DNA of 64,000 bases from Clarkia xantiana subsp. parviflora (GCA_036873135.1 JAPTYO010000026.1:1220001-1284000), one strand, 5' to 3'; numbered from the stretch's first letter, positions 30,864 to 41,297 are shown. Made by a program: numbers and translations. Notes: generated by a model not told the origin, from the sequence alone.

Positions 30864-31958
30864 TTAGGTCTGTTGATCATCATGATCAGGTATGAAGTGA
30901 GTGAGTTTGGACCTCACTTCTGCAGGGATGCGCACCGGACGATAATTCTTCCCCAACCAAACAGCGGTAGCCTTTGCTTCCAAGATTGGCTGTCGAATCA
31001 AATCAAACACAAGAAGAATAAGAAGAAATATGAGAGCCTAAAGTAACAAAACCTCCCTCCTCCAGTCCTAACCAACAGTTTGATTACTAGATTGGGATTA
31101 CATTACCTCTAGATTTGGCAGCCTAAAGATAAAATGTTCAAAGCACAGGCGAACAGCAGATAAGTCAACAGCCCTAACCTTTACCACGAACTTGTCTCCA
31201 CTCTAAATTCACACAAACACTTAGCATCATCATCATCTTATATATAATAATACAAACAAGGAAAACTAAAAAGACAGAGTTGTTTGTTCTTTTTACTTTG
31301 AGAGGACCTAGGAACTTGAGTGAGAGATCAGCCAGTGCAAGGGCATCACCGTTACGCGCTACTGCATCTGGGCTTACTCCATTCTGTTCTAAGAACTCAT
31401 GTCGACCTACATATATATATATAAATCATATATTTAACTAATGCTGTGCTACAACAACAACAATAACATCATAGTATTTAATAGAAAATGGTCTCACCAT
31501 GTTGGCAATAACTAGCATAGACGGCATTGTTAACAACACCAAATTGATCCAGCTCATAATCACGCACTTTCAGCTCTACATCATGAAACCCACTCATCCT
31601 GCTTCGTACAACACAACTCAACTTATTCACAATCTACCTACCACTAATATATGCACCTAATTTGTTCAATCAACAGTTAATTTCTCTATCAATTGCTTTA
31701 ACAAATTGGTTGCAGCAACAATTGAAACTGGATTGATTAGGTGATTAATTGATGAGTTATTATTAATTACCGTTGGGGGGCAGCATTTAGGGATGGCGCT
31801 ACCTCAGGGCGACCAAAATAGAGTGAGCGGAGACACGGTTGTCGCGATACCGGAAAAGCTGCTGACGAGGGCCGGCGAAAAGATAGCAATTGAGTTCTGG
31901 CACCAGAGTTTGGGACGGGCACGTGCACTGGAGAGGGAACAGCACCTTGCAACATCAT
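30864..31958 (-). CDS. ALT-like: Acyl-lipid thioesterase, ALT/MKS2-like (hot-dog fold), host gene
   Basis: Five exons on the minus strand: 31958-31771, 31598-31498, 31406-31297, 31202-31107, 30989-30864; 621 nt, 206 residues plus stop, all introns GT-AG with phases that join cleanly. Residues 1-62 are Ser/Arg/Pro-rich and look like a plastid transit peptide. The hot-dog domain follows. [20 protein letters not shown] starts it, [14 protein letters not shown] carries on from the likely catalytic Asp, and [52 protein letters not shown] and [14 protein letters not shown] complete it. These match the Arabidopsis ALT1-4 and tomato MKS2 family, which hydrolyse acyl-ACP in plastids to release medium-chain or 3-keto fatty acids. 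No frameshift or stop is seen, so it is probably functional. It is the only clear host gene in the window and is hemmed in by transposons on both sides. Confidence 0.93.
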
Positions 31959-32116
31959 TCATCCACCTTACGATTTCACTTTCTTTCTGAGTGAGAACCA
32001 ACTGGTTGGTTGGAGGACGATTAAATGCCTTTAGATTTACAGAACAAGAGCATTTCAACTTTGGCCAGGTTCGGCAACCGGTAGGTGCTCGACTCGTTGG
32101 TTTCGGATTAAATATA
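31959..32116 (-). promoter_or_regulatory. Proximal promoter and 5' UTR of the thioesterase gene
   Basis: Only about 158 bp separate the start codon from the foldback element at 32117. On the minus strand CCCTATATTTAATCC (32105-32119) could serve as a TATA box and straddles the end of the transposon. This is inference from position and composition only. Confidence 0.35.
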
Positions 32117-32387
32117 GGGTTAAATGTACTTTTGGTTGTACATATTTGACCGGTGTAGGTTTTTTGTGTAATACGTTTAGTTTTGTAGGCTTTTGGTGCT
32201 ACATATTTGAGAGATTGTATGTTTTTTGTGCTTCCGTTAGTCAACAGTTAGTTGACCGCTAGATACTTTTATTTCGTTCAATTTAGTCATCGAATTTATA
32301 TTCTTAAAAATAATATTTGCAATTTAGAACATATTGTTTGCTCAAGTCACCGCCCAAGGCTGTCGGACACCACCCACCAATGGTAAG
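32117..32387. mobile_element. Half of a Mutator-like foldback element
   Basis: It begins GGGTTAAATGTACTTTTGGT and is organised like the left arm of the element at 59358-60187: repeated TTTTGGT words, then CGTTAGTCAACAGTTAGTTG, then CAATTTAG. The second half is missing because element G starts at 32388. The nine bases before it (TTAAATATA, 32108-32116) would be its target duplication. Confidence 0.65.
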
Positions 32388-33046
32388 TGATGGGTATACG
32401 TCTGTTCCGGGTTTGTTTTATATTATTCGGACTTCATATACACGTCGGACTCACTAAACGGTTTCAAAATGTTCACCCGCAGGTACTAAAAAGTTCGGGA
32501 CACGCGCGTAGGCGCCCCAGACTTACACCGCGTCCGGATTGTCCCATTATTCCGAACCCCCCCCCCCCCCCAGGATCCTTGCGATACCTCGAGATTGTCC
32601 GAATTCCTCCTATTATTGACATGTGAACCCCTACGCAAACACTGCACGTGCAAACCCTCACGATGTCAGCTTTACTCCCGTCTACGCTCGGTTCATACTT
32701 TGCATTGAACCGACGTCGGACCGTTCAAAACCCGGTTTGATTCCAAGGTTTCCTATAAATAGGGGCCTTGATCATTCATTTGAAAGCTAATTCGGAAGTT
32801 GACAGCGGAAGCTCTGCCCTCTCTCTTACTTTCTCTCTCTAAGAGTCTTGACTTAAGCTTCGGAGAGGGTTCATCGCACTCCACCCCCCCCCCCCCCCCT
32901 TGCGTGGTGTGCGATATTGCCCCTCTTGCAGGAATACGAAGACGCACGAATCCGGCATGTGCGAGGACCCAAAGTAGGAGCGACCCGAGGCATTCTTCCG
33001 TCGTCACTACCAGGATCCGACTCCCTAGCTCGGAAAGGATCCAACA
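32388..33046 (+). repeat. 5' LTR of element G
   Basis: It is 659 bp, from TGATGGGTATACG to GGATCCAACA. It has the TATA box CCTATAAATAGGGG at about 32751, a C14 tract near 32560, a C17 tract near 32883 and the hairpin at 32874-32914. Confidence 0.85.
32874..32914 (+). promoter_or_regulatory. C-rich-loop hairpin in the LTR of element G
   Basis: TCGCAC pairs with GTGCGA and, past a T-T mismatch, CCAC pairs with GTGG. The loop is a long C tract. It is preceded by CTTCGGAGAGGG and followed by GCCCCTCTTGCAGG. Confidence 0.7.
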
Positions 33047-33066
33047 TTTTGGCGTCGTCCGCGAGA
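33047..33066 (+). other. Primer binding site of element G
   Basis: TTTTGGCGTCGTCCGCGAG directly follows the LTR end. It is a variant of the TTGGCGCCGTC(T/C)G motif. Confidence 0.65.
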
Positions 33067-33104
33067 TTCTGAACGAACAATCACTAGCATACCAACAAAG
33101 CTAA

Positions 33105-34137
33105 ATGGCAAAGAAAAAGAACACTACAGGAGAGCCCAGCAGGGCGCAACCCAAGAGGAATCAGCCAAGTCCTGAGGACATCCCAAAGGTAGTATCCACA
33201 GCTTCCTCAGAAGAAGCTCCCAACACTCAACCAGAGTATACAACTCAAACAAACGAACCCCCGCCAGGTTTTGAGCGAAGAGCGCACACTGGAGAGGAAC
33301 AACCTTTCGAAATGCCAGCTAACAACCAGCAACCTCAGGGTGCAGGCACACAAGGCGCACATGCTGCCCCAACAGTAACCCCCGCAATGATGCAAGCAAT
33401 AGAGGAACTCCTGGCCTTCAGGGATACTCTAAGAAAACCAAGGCTACGTGCCTCCACCGCCTCCCCCACCCCCGCCACCACCGGCTCAGGCATACCCTGC
33501 AGGAGAAGCAGTGTCCCATTGCTCAACCCGAGGAGAAGCCCCAAGACAACAGAGAAGGCAGCCCCCGGCCGCCAACCCTCAATACTACAATGCAGGACCT
33601 CAGGGATCCTACTCTGGTGCAACTCACTATGAAAGGCCATACCCGGCCAAATCATGGAAACAACCAAGTAACCTCAACGAGAGACAGGGCAGGGAGGCCT
33701 CTCATTACCAACAGAGCTTGGGGCAGGATAGCGGAAATCCAAACAATGTTTGGGGAATAACCGACAGAAACAATGATGTTCCCCTCACAGGGTTAACCGC
33801 TAAGACTTTAGAAGCGCTCATTTAGCAAAAGCTGAAGTAGAAAATGACCAGACCGATACACGTCTTAACAGATAGCGCAAGTCATCCTTTCGCTAAGGAA
33901 ATGTTGTATGAAAGGGTTCCGGCAATCCTAAACAACATAAAAATCAAGAGGTACACTGGAAATGAGGATCCCATTGAGCACGTGCAGCAGCACGAGGCTT
34001 CTCTACTGGGAAGAGCTATAAATCCAGACCATGTGGCGGTCAAGTTCCCGCAAACCTTGCTAGGGTCAGAGGCACATTGGTTTTTCTCACTTCCAAAGGA
34101 AAGCGTGACTTCCTGGGCATACCTGAAGGAAAGGTTT
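33105..34137 (+). pseudogene. Gag of element G, N-terminal part
   Basis: The ATG at 33105 opens MAKKKNTTGEPSRAQ and runs through PPPGFERR and VTPAMMQAIEELLAFRD. A frameshift near 33440 moves the reading to the frame at 33448-33825 (proline-rich, then DVPLTGLTAKTLEALI). Two closely spaced stops follow (about 33823 and 33838). Then comes capsid sequence (ASHPFAKEM, DPIEHVQQHEASLLGR, HWFFSLP, SWAYLKE), cut by copia F at 34138. It is not functional. The capsid resembles that of element B more than that of D. Confidence 0.85.
34133..34137. repeat. Target site duplication of copia F (left copy, GGTTT)
   Basis: GGTTT precedes the LTR at 34138; AGTTT (62027-62031) follows the right LTR. The one difference is most simply a later mutation, because the gag reading resumes exactly there. 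Confidence 0.8.
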
Positions 34138-34696
34138 TGTTAGCATATGGTGACGTGGCACCGTAATAGAAGCCTGTTAATTAAGGGAATTACCTAAGTT
34201 AATTAGGTAATTGTAAATTTGGGCTAATTGGGTCAAACCCAATTAGTAATTGACAAGGGAGGCCCAAAATGGGCCTCCCCCTTAACATGCATAGTTCGGC
34301 CGGCCACCCTATACCACATTGGTTGGAGTCACCTTTTCGCAACTCCACCAATACTATATATAGGGGTTTCTGCTAAGGGTTTATTCACTCATTCATAATA
34401 ACAAGGATTTCCATTGAGAACACTTGTTTCCCTTAGTTAAATTTCGGCACCATCACATCTCTTCTGAGGTTCCATCTCCGTTGAAGTTTGATCGGAGGTC
34501 TTGTTGTGGAGCTACATCGCGTGAGACTTCTTCTAACGAAGAACTTACACGTGGTTCTGACCGGAGGATCAGAACTCCCTCCACATCGTTCTTGGGCAGG
34601 AAAGCTAAAAGGTATGTGTACTAATTCCGCTGTGTAGACTAGATTTCTTGCTAGTACACGTTTAGCATTCCGTAGTATTACGTCCCTGTAATAACA
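34138..34696 (+). repeat. 5' LTR of copia F
   Basis: It is 559 bp, from TGTTAGCATATGG to GTAATAACA, with a TATA-like CTATATATAGGGG near 34353. It pairs with 61465-62026. Confidence 0.92.
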
Positions 34697-34697
34697 G

Positions 34698-34710
34698 TGG
34701 TATCAGAGCC
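34698..34710 (+). other. Primer binding site of copia F
   Basis: TGGTATCAGAGCC is the standard copia site complementary to the 3' end of initiator methionine tRNA, one base after the LTR. Confidence 0.9.
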
Positions 34711-35148
34711 TGTGTTAGGAGTTCTTAAATTTTTGATAAACTGATGTTCTTGAGTTTTGAAAATCTGACATTTTCATGTTCATGAACATCATGAATAATT
34801 CGAAATTTATAAGTAAATTTCATGTGTTTGATCTTTAAAAACTTAAATTTTCGAAATTTACATGTTTTTATAGATCAAAACCGAATTTTATGTTCGGATT
34901 TAAGATTGATGTTAATGATCTTCAAGAACATCATGAGTTTTATCAAGAACACATTTTGGATTCATGATCAAGTTAGGGTTTTGATCTTAAAATTTAACAA
35001 CTTTTCCAACTTACATGTTTGTGCCGAAAAGGGGTATTCTAGGTAAAAAAAAATTAATTTTCTTGGTCACCAACTTTTAAAAATTTCGGCCACATTAATT
35101 AGAGATATAGTTTGCTATTTTTTAAATTTTATTAATAGGTAATATCTA
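34711..35148 (+). other. Copia F leader, first part
   Basis: AT-rich, non-coding, and similar to 62652-63090 of copia H. It is cut by element D at 35149; ATCTA at 35144-35148 is D's target duplication. Confidence 0.7.
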
Positions 35149-35890
35149 TGATGGGTTCCGATAGTAATCGTTAGCCCCGTTAAACATCCAATGGACGGCA
35201 AATAAGTCCAATGGGCCTCGTAAAGGCCCAGAAGGTCCAGAGGCCCAGTATGAAGAGCCCCGACGTAGGCGGACCCGACATAGGAGCTGTACGCTCCCGA
35301 TAAGAAGCCTCTGAACAGGCCCCGATATGCCTTGGTGAAGGCCCCGATGATAAAGCCCCGCAGAGGCTGGACCTGTCCCGCAGAGACTGAGGGTCCTGGG
35401 TGGTGATCTAGAATGGAACAACTCTGGAGTCTCCGACAAGAGTCGGGACTTGGGATCAGAGGATAAGACCGAGAAACCCGCCTACCAGATAGAGTAGTGG
35501 GAGACGGTTGAAGATAACGGATAAGTTCCCCCGAGATACGCAGGGCGTGCCCGAGATACACGGAGTATGGGTAAGATACGCGGAGCGTGGGGCGAAATAT
35601 ACGGAATCCCCCGAGATATACGGAATCGTGGCCATAACGGCCAAGCCTGGCCTCAGGTAACTCTGGGTGACTTCGTCTCCTATATAAAGGAGGAAGTTAC
35701 CCCAGAAAACCCTAGTTGAATTACGAGCTTAGACTTTGGCTTACCACCCCATTGATTACTATACTCATTTAAGCATCGGAGAGGGATTCTGGGTCACCAC
35801 TCAGGTCATCCCCTTGTGCAGGACCACGCGGAGCTTAGGAGTCCGAGCATTCCGTCAAGGACGTAACAGAGCTTCGCCCGTGATCCAACA
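35149..35890 (+). repeat. 5' LTR of element D
   Basis: TGATGGGTTCCG to GATCCAACA. TATA box CTATATAAAGGAGG near 35681. U3 has tandem CCGAGATACGC/CACGG-type words (35530-35630). The hairpin is at 35789-35804. Confidence 0.95.
35789..35804 (+). promoter_or_regulatory. Short hairpin in the LTR of element D
   Basis: CTGGGT, loop CACC, ACTCAG, preceded by CATCGGAGAGGG and followed by CCCCTTGTGCAGG. In the other LTR (43445-43460) the same position reads ACCCAG, turning a G-U pair into G-C, so one of the three LTR differences keeps the stem paired. D lacks the long C tract of its relatives. Confidence 0.6.
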
Positions 35891-35909
35891 TTGGCGCCGT
35901 CTGTGGGAA
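35891..35909 (+). other. Primer binding site of element D
   Basis: TTGGCGCCGTCTGTGGGAA directly follows the LTR end. Confidence 0.8.
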
Positions 35910-35943
35910 CTTACAAAAAGTCAAAATAGTTTCTACCAGATCA

Positions 35944-36465
35944 ATGGCCGGTGGTGGCAAGAAGAAGCAAGTTCCGGCCGGCAGTTCTCGTCCCGCAGGA
36001 ACTGTGAATTCCCCGTTGCCGGAACGCGTCGCTGAACAAGGTGAGAACCCTGCCCTTTCTCAGACAGGGGGACATGGTGATGAGGTCTCAGTCCGAGACG
36101 TTGGAAGGGACAGGCAAGAGGTCCCTCATAGGGGGGAGGATGATGCTCCACCAAACCCGGTGGGCCCTGGAGCTGGAGATGCCCCGCGAAGGGAAGAAGG
36201 GTCGTCTTCAAACTCGGAGTTGGCCAAGGCAGTGGCGGAGGCCATGCCAATGTTCCTGGCTGCCATGGAGGCTCTGCTGGACAAAAGAGAGGCCGCTAGA
36301 AAGATGGGGGAGTTGCCTCCGCGAGAAGAGTTACCGCCACCCCCGCCGAGGGTGGACCCAGAGGAGCAGGAGGTTCCGCCCCGGGATAAGGTAAGGAACC
36401 TAGGCAGCCTGAGAAGTTCGTGGTTGACGGCCCTGGGCCAGTGCAGAATAGGACCATCCCCCTGA
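35944..36465 (+). CDS. Gag N-terminus of element D
   Basis: It begins MAGGGKKKQVPAGSSRPAG, is Gly/Pro/Glu-rich, and contains AVAEAMPMFLAAMEALLDKR, the counterpart of the VTPAMM helix in other elements. The frame runs off at a one-base shift near 36390-36400; the capsid continues in the frame that starts at 36420. A single-base indel in a GGTAAGGAACC context is the simplest reason. Programmed shifting is possible but there is no evidence for it. Confidence 0.8.
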   Translation: MAGGGKKKQVPAGSSRPAGTVNSPLPERVAEQGENPALSQTGGHGDEVSVRDVGRDRQEVPHRGEDDAPPNPVGPGAGDAPRREEGSSSNSELAKAVAEAMPMFLAAMEALLDKREAARKMGELPPREELPPPPPRVDPEEQEVPPRDKVRNLGSLRSSWLTALGQCRIGPSP

Positions 36466-39400
36466 ATGGTCCCCTCACCGCTGACCAGGTGGTAAGAATC
36501 ATTAGCATCTATACGGGCGACCAAAAGCAGATGACCTCGGAGCTCAGGGATCGATCCAGCCATCCTTTCGTACCGCGGCTGATCGACACCGTTGCCCCGC
36601 CAGGGATAGGTATCCCGACGATCGAAGCATATGATGGGGAAGGAGACCCGGTCCGCCACGTACAAAGACACGTTCAGGCATGCATGGGCAGGACCTCAAA
36701 CGAAGATTTGATATGCTCGCTGTTCCCGATAACCCTAGGAGAGAGGGCCATGACCTGGTTCTTTAGCCTTCCGCCAGGAAGTATCACATGCTGGGCTGAC
36801 ATGCATGACCGCTTCATCAAGCAGTATCAAGGTCGGAGACGCCTCCTGAAAAGCGTGAGGACCCTAACCAAGGTGGTGCAGAGACCTGACGAATCGTTGG
36901 CGTATTATTACCAACGGTTCACTGCCAGCGCTGCGGAGATTGATGAAGAAATCTCGGAGGGAGAGATGATACGTACCTTCCTGCATAACCTAAGCGCTCC
37001 GTATGGCTCCGATCTAATGCACAGTGTAGCCGCGAAGGCTATATGGAGTATGGAGGCCCTGCAAGCGAGGGTGAAGCAGCAAATTGATGTCCAGGAGTCA
37101 AAAATCGCTGCTGGAGAGCTAGATCCCCCGAAGTCGGGGAGAGGAAAGACGTCATCCAAGCTGTCGGATGATCGCAGGAGAAGCGACAAGTCAGAGGGGA
37201 GTAGAAACCGAGGCCGTCCCGACCGAAAAGAAGACAAGCGTCCCGCGGGGAAAGACAATCGAGAGGGTCGCGCCACCCCCATCAACACCTCGATGGCCTC
37301 TGTATTAGCCGTGATGGAGCGACAAGGCCTCGTCCGATACCCCCCGAGGAAAGAAGGCGAGTACCTGGGAGGCCGCCCAGATCGCTACTGTCGTTACCAT
37401 CGAGCCAGTGGTCACGACACCGAAAATTGTCGGGAGCTGAAGAAAGAGATTGAGAAGCTGATCCAGAAGGGGAAACTGAAGGAATTTGTCGGGAAGGGAC
37501 GATGTCGATCTCGTTCCAGAAGTAGGTCCCGTTCCCGATCGAAGTCTCGCGACCGATCCCCAAAGAAGAAGAAGGTGGAGCAGGAAGCCTCAGGATCGGG
37601 AGCCCGCCGAGAGAGGCGCGGAACCATCAACGTCATCCATGGAGGAATGGCAGCGGGAGGTGATACCTCTGCTTCTCGCGAAAACTATGCTTCGCGCATC
37701 TCTGCTGCAGTGGTGTTAGGAAAAAGGTCCCGGTCGTGGACCAAGAAGGAGGAGATGGTGATCTCTTTCTCAGCGGAGGATCTGGTCGGTGTGGAGAGCC
37801 CCCATGACGACGCCTTGGTCGTGACCCTCGATGTAGACGGATTCGAGATGAAGCGGATCCTGATAGATGGAGGAAGCTCCTCCGATATTCTTTTCTTAGA
37901 CGCCCTGGAGGCCATGGGGAAAACGAAGAAAGACCTGACGCAGGTGGACTTCCCGATGGTGGGATTCTCTGGCGCCACTTCCTATCCATTAGGAATGATT
38001 ACCTTACCAGTAGAGTTTGGTAGTGGCTGGAAGATGGAGAAACGGAACGTGGATTTCGTTGTAGTGGAGTCTGCGGGGGCATACAACGCGATCATCGGGA
38101 GGACTACCATCAACCCTCTTATGGCGGTCGCTTCGACGGTTCACCAAAAAATGAAGTTCCCGACTGATAACGGGGTTGGAGAGGTCAGAGGTGACCAGGT
38201 GGCATCACGAAAGTGCTACGTTAACGCCACCCGACGGAGACGAAGGGAGGCCATGACTGTTCTGCAGACAGATACCGATCCTCGAGAAGAGTATGGGCGC
38301 CCCGCCCCCATGGAGGACTTGAAGGAAGTAGAGATCGATGGGCCTCAGAGGAAGGTGAAAATCGGCTCTGCCCTGTCGGATGAAAGAGCGCAAGAGTTGA
38401 TCGAGCTCTTGAAGGAGTTCAAGGAGCTGTTTGCCTGGTCCCCGAGTGATATGCCAGGAATCAGTCCCGACGTAATAGAGCACGAGCTCAAAATTGACCC
38501 CGCAATCAAGCCTATCGCGCAGAGGAGACGTCTGATGGGCGCGGACAAGAGGATCGCGATTCAACAGGAGGTGGGCAGACTGCTCGATGCTGGGTTCATC
38601 AAGGAGCTCCGATTCCAGACTTGGGTGGCTAACCCAGTGCTGGTGCGAAAGAGTAACGGAAAGTGGCGGATGTGTGTAGACTTCCGCGATTTAAACAAAG
38701 CCTGCCCGAAGGACTGTTACCCGCTCCCGAGGATTGACCAGCTGGTGGACGCTACATCGGGACATGAGCTGCTGAGCTTCATGGATGCCTATTCCGGGTA
38801 CAACCAAATCAAGATGGCAAAGGAGGATGCCCCCCATACAGCCTTCTATGCCGACAGCGATGTCTACCACTATGACGTGATGCCTTTCGGATTGATCAAT
38901 GCCGGAGCAACTTACCAGCGGATGGTGAACAAGTTGTTCGGGGACATGTTGGGGAAAACCATGGAGGCGTATGTGGACGACATGCTGGTGAAATCCCGGC
39001 AAGCAGGAGACCATGTCCAGAATTTGGCGGCAGCATTTCAGCGGATGAAGTTTCACCAGGTTCGGCTGAATCCCGACAAATGCGCCTTTGGGGTGAACTC
39101 GGGAAAGTTCCTAGGGTTCATGGTGAGCCAGAGAGGAATCGAGGTGAACCCCGAGAAGTTACGAGCAATCGAAGAGATGCAGTCCCCGAAGAACCATCGG
39201 GAGGTCCAGGTGCTGAACGGCCGATTGGCCGCGATGAATCGCTTTCTATCCAAGGCGAGCGATCGAGCTATGCCATTTTTTGATGTGCTGAGAGCCAACA
39301 AGAAGTTCGAGTGGACCAACAAGTGCGAGGAGGCATTTCAAGCACTCAAGCAGCATCTTCGTACCCTTCCGCCGTTGGCGAAACCAGTCCCAGGCGAGCC

Positions 39401-40394
39401 ACTTTATCTCTATTTGGCTGTTTCTGATGTAGCTGTTAGTTCTGTTTTGATTAAGATTGTCAAAGGCAACCAAGTGCCCATCTATTATGTAAGCAAGGCG
39501 TTTGCCAAGTCTGAAATAAACTATCCCGCCATTGAGAAGTATCTCTTCGCGTTGATAATTGCCGCTCGAAAGCTACGACCTTACTTCCATGCCCATGAAG
39601 TCACGGTGCTGACTAATCAGCCTTTGAAACACTTTTTGAACCGACCGGAGGCGTCGGGGAGATTGGTGAAATGGGCCATCGAGCTGACAGAGTTTCGCAT
39701 TCATTTTGCTCCAAGAACCGCTATTAAAGGCCAGGCTTTGGCAGATTTTATAGCTGAGTCTACGGCACCCGATCTAGAAGCAACGGGTCCCGCAGAGGGG
39801 GCAACCATGGAAGAGGTCCCGACAACAGAACAGCAGTCAGAACAGCCGAATGAAGGGAATACGTGGGAGATGTACACTGATGGTTCATCAAGTGTAGAAG
39901 GCTCGGGGGCAGGATTCGTATTGATACCGCCCGGCGGAGGCGAGCCTTTACGATATGCCCTGGCACTGACATTCAAAGCCACCAACAACGAAGCAGAGTA
40001 TGAGGCTCTCATCACAGGCCTCAAGATTGCCAAGGGTACGGGGGTCGACCATCTAAAAGTGAAGTGTGATGCTAGCCTGGTTGTAAATCAAGTCCAGGGG
40101 AACTATGAAGCTAAGAGCCCGACGATGAAGAAGTATTTGCACGAGGTACAGATTTTGAAAGGAAGCTTCAAAAGTTTTGATATCGAGGCCATCCCCAGGG
40201 AAGAAAACGTGGAAGCAGATGCCTTGAGCAAATTCGCTCTGGGAGTAACCCCCGAGGAGAATCGGAGGGTGCATTTCCTAGAGAGGGTGATCATCTCAAA
40301 CATCGACCCGGTGGAGGTCTGTGCTGTGGGGACAAGATCGGAAGAAGAGAAGGAGCCCACCTGGATGACCCCTGCAGGGCCATTGGCTGGATGA
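36420..40394 (+). CDS. Gag-protease-RT-dual RNase H of element D
   Basis: It is open for 1324 codons. Capsid: WFFSLPPGSITCWADMHDRF (about residues 118-140). Knuckle: YCRYHRASGHDTENC (about 323-337). An Arg/Ser run follows. Protease: ILIDGGSSSD (about 480). RT with YVDDMLVKS (about 850) and standard blocks (FQTWVANPVLV, MPFGLINAGATYQRM). Gypsy RNase H is about 960-1090. The second, archaeal-type RNase H has MYTDGSSSVEGSGAG (about 1150) and NNEAEYEALI, the mark of the Tat lineage. It ends after WMTPAGPLAG at a deletion junction, in a stop. It can in principle make everything but integrase, if expressed past the gag frameshift. Confidence 0.92.
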   Translation: MVDGPGPVQNRTIPLNGPLTADQVVRIISIYTGDQKQMTSELRDRSSHPFVPRLIDTVAPPGIGIPTIEAYDGEGDPVRHVQRHVQACMGRTSNEDLICSLFPITLGERAMTWFFSLPPGSITCWADMHDRFIKQYQGRRRLLKSVRTLTKVVQRPDESLAYYYQRFTASAAEIDEEISEGEMIRTFLHNLSAPYGSDLMHSVAAKAIWSMEALQARVKQQIDVQESKIAAGELDPPKSGRGKTSSKLSDDRRRSDKSEGSRNRGRPDRKEDKRPAGKDNREGRATPINTSMASVLAVMERQGLVRYPPRKEGEYLGGRPDRYCRYHRASGHDTENCRELKKEIEKLIQKGKLKEFVGKGRCRSRSRSRSRSRSKSRDRSPKKKKVEQEASGSGARRERRGTINVIHGGMAAGGDTSASRENYASRISAAVVLGKRSRSWTKKEEMVISFSAEDLVGVESPHDDALVVTLDVDGFEMKRILIDGGSSSDILFLDALEAMGKTKKDLTQVDFPMVGFSGATSYPLGMITLPVEFGSGWKMEKRNVDFVVVESAGAYNAIIGRTTINPLMAVASTVHQKMKFPTDNGVGEVRGDQVASRKCYVNATRRRRREAMTVLQTDTDPREEYGRPAPMEDLKEVEIDGPQRKVKIGSALSDERAQELIELLKEFKELFAWSPSDMPGISPDVIEHELKIDPAIKPIAQRRRLMGADKRIAIQQEVGRLLDAGFIKELRFQTWVANPVLVRKSNGKWRMCVDFRDLNKACPKDCYPLPRIDQLVDATSGHELLSFMDAYSGYNQIKMAKEDAPHTAFYADSDVYHYDVMPFGLINAGATYQRMVNKLFGDMLGKTMEAYVDDMLVKSRQAGDHVQNLAAAFQRMKFHQVRLNPDKCAFGVNSGKFLGFMVSQRGIEVNPEKLRAIEEMQSPKNHREVQVLNGRLAAMNRFLSKASDRAMPFFDVLRANKKFEWTNKCEEAFQALKQHLRTLPPLAKPVPGEPLYLYLAVSDVAVSSVLIKIVKGNQVPIYYVSKAFAKSEINYPAIEKYLFALIIAARKLRPYFHAHEVTVLTNQPLKHFLNRPEASGRLVKWAIELTEFRIHFAPRTAIKGQALADFIAESTAPDLEATGPAEGATMEEVPTTEQQSEQPNEGNTWEMYTDGSSSVEGSGAGFVLIPPGGGEPLRYALALTFKATNNEAEYEALITGLKIAKGTGVDHLKVKCDASLVVNQVQGNYEAKSPTMKKYLHEVQILKGSFKSFDIEAIPREENVEADALSKFALGVTPEENRRVHFLERVIISNIDPVEVCAVGTRSEEEKEPTWMTPAGPLAG

Positions 40395-40866
40395 GCTCGA
40401 GAATGTGCTATGGGCTGTGAGAACAACACCCAAGCAATCAACAGGAGAAACTCCGTTTGGCCTGGTTTATGGCACGGAGGCAGTTGCTCCCGTGGAAATA
40501 GCGGTGGCGTCCCATCGCGCGAAATACTACGAGCCTCTGACAAATGAGGAGATGAGACGTCTGGACTTAGACCTACTCGAGGAAAAGAGGTGGAAGGCTG
40601 ACGAGGTCCAGGCCCGAATGCGACTAGCAACAGCCCGATATTACAATCGGCGTGTCAGGTCCCGACAATTCTTCGTGGGAGAACTTGTCTGGCGGAGGAA
40701 CGAGTTTGTTCATCAAGATCAGATCAACAAGCTGTCACCAAAATGGGAGGGACCCTACAAGATCGTGGGGATGCCAGTGCCCAATGCGTACAAGTTAGAG
40801 GATCTCGAAGGCAAGACGTTGAAGCATTCCTTCAGTGGTGAACATTTGAAGAAGTATCATGTTTGA
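40382..40866 (+). pseudogene. Integrase C-terminal fragment of element D
   Basis: The frame resumes one base out of phase with WLDELENVLWAVRTTPKQST and runs through GETPFGLVYGTEAVAPVEIA, WEGPYKIVGM and GEHLKKYHV. Compared with element E about 200 residues are missing, including the zinc-binding domain and all three catalytic acidic residues. The deletion lies at about 40372-40384. What remains is the tail after the DDE core. Confidence 0.9.
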
Positions 40867-41028
40867 TATGAAGCCGCCACGAATGGCGCAAATTGTCTAC
40901 CAATAAAATCCGATGTAAGCCTACTTTGAATTATTAGTGAATAAAAGAAGTTGCCTTCCGATTAAAATGCTTTCGAATTTATTCTCACTGTTAATAAGAC
41001 GTCCTGAGTGACGCAACAAAAGCCTTCC
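40867..41028. other. Element D 3' non-coding start
   Basis: It contains two AATAAAA sequences (near 40903 and 40940) that could serve as polyadenylation signals. No gene seen. Confidence 0.35.
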
Positions 41029-41290
41029 GAGGTACGATAAAAACCCCGCGGGGGACGCATAAGTCGCCTATATGGCGCGGCCAAAAGCCTTAACAGGTAT
41101 GAACAAAAGCCCTACGGGGTACACGTAAGTCGTCTATATGATGCAATCAAAAGCCTAGGTACGAAAAGACCCTGAAGGGTCCGCGTAAGTCGTCTATATG
41201 ATGCGGCCAAAAGCCCTAACGGGTACGAATAAAGGCGTCCGGTGGAGACGCGACAAAAGCCCTAGGGGGCACGAACATGGCCTCGAAAGG
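41029..41290. repeat. Degenerate repeats, about 60-bp unit, element D
   Basis: There are about four units with AAAAGCCCTA, GGGTACRNGTAAGTCGTC and TATATGATGCGGCC. The copies are diverged. Confidence 0.75.
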
Positions 41291-41297
41291 CAGGGAT

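Noticed and set aside
31793..31990. Plus-strand ORF opposite exon 1 of the thioesterase gene
   Set aside because: It is the shadow of a GC-richer coding exon on the other strand.
35115..35644. Minus-strand ORFs (148 and 97 codons) repeated at 42598-43300
   Set aside because: They lie in the two LTRs of element D, and their duplication only reflects the LTR pair. No domain.
36388..36410. Possible intron at AAGGTAAGG in D's gag
   Set aside because: The donor looks good, but the frame is restored within a few bases and no acceptor at a workable distance keeps the capsid; a one-base indel explains it better.
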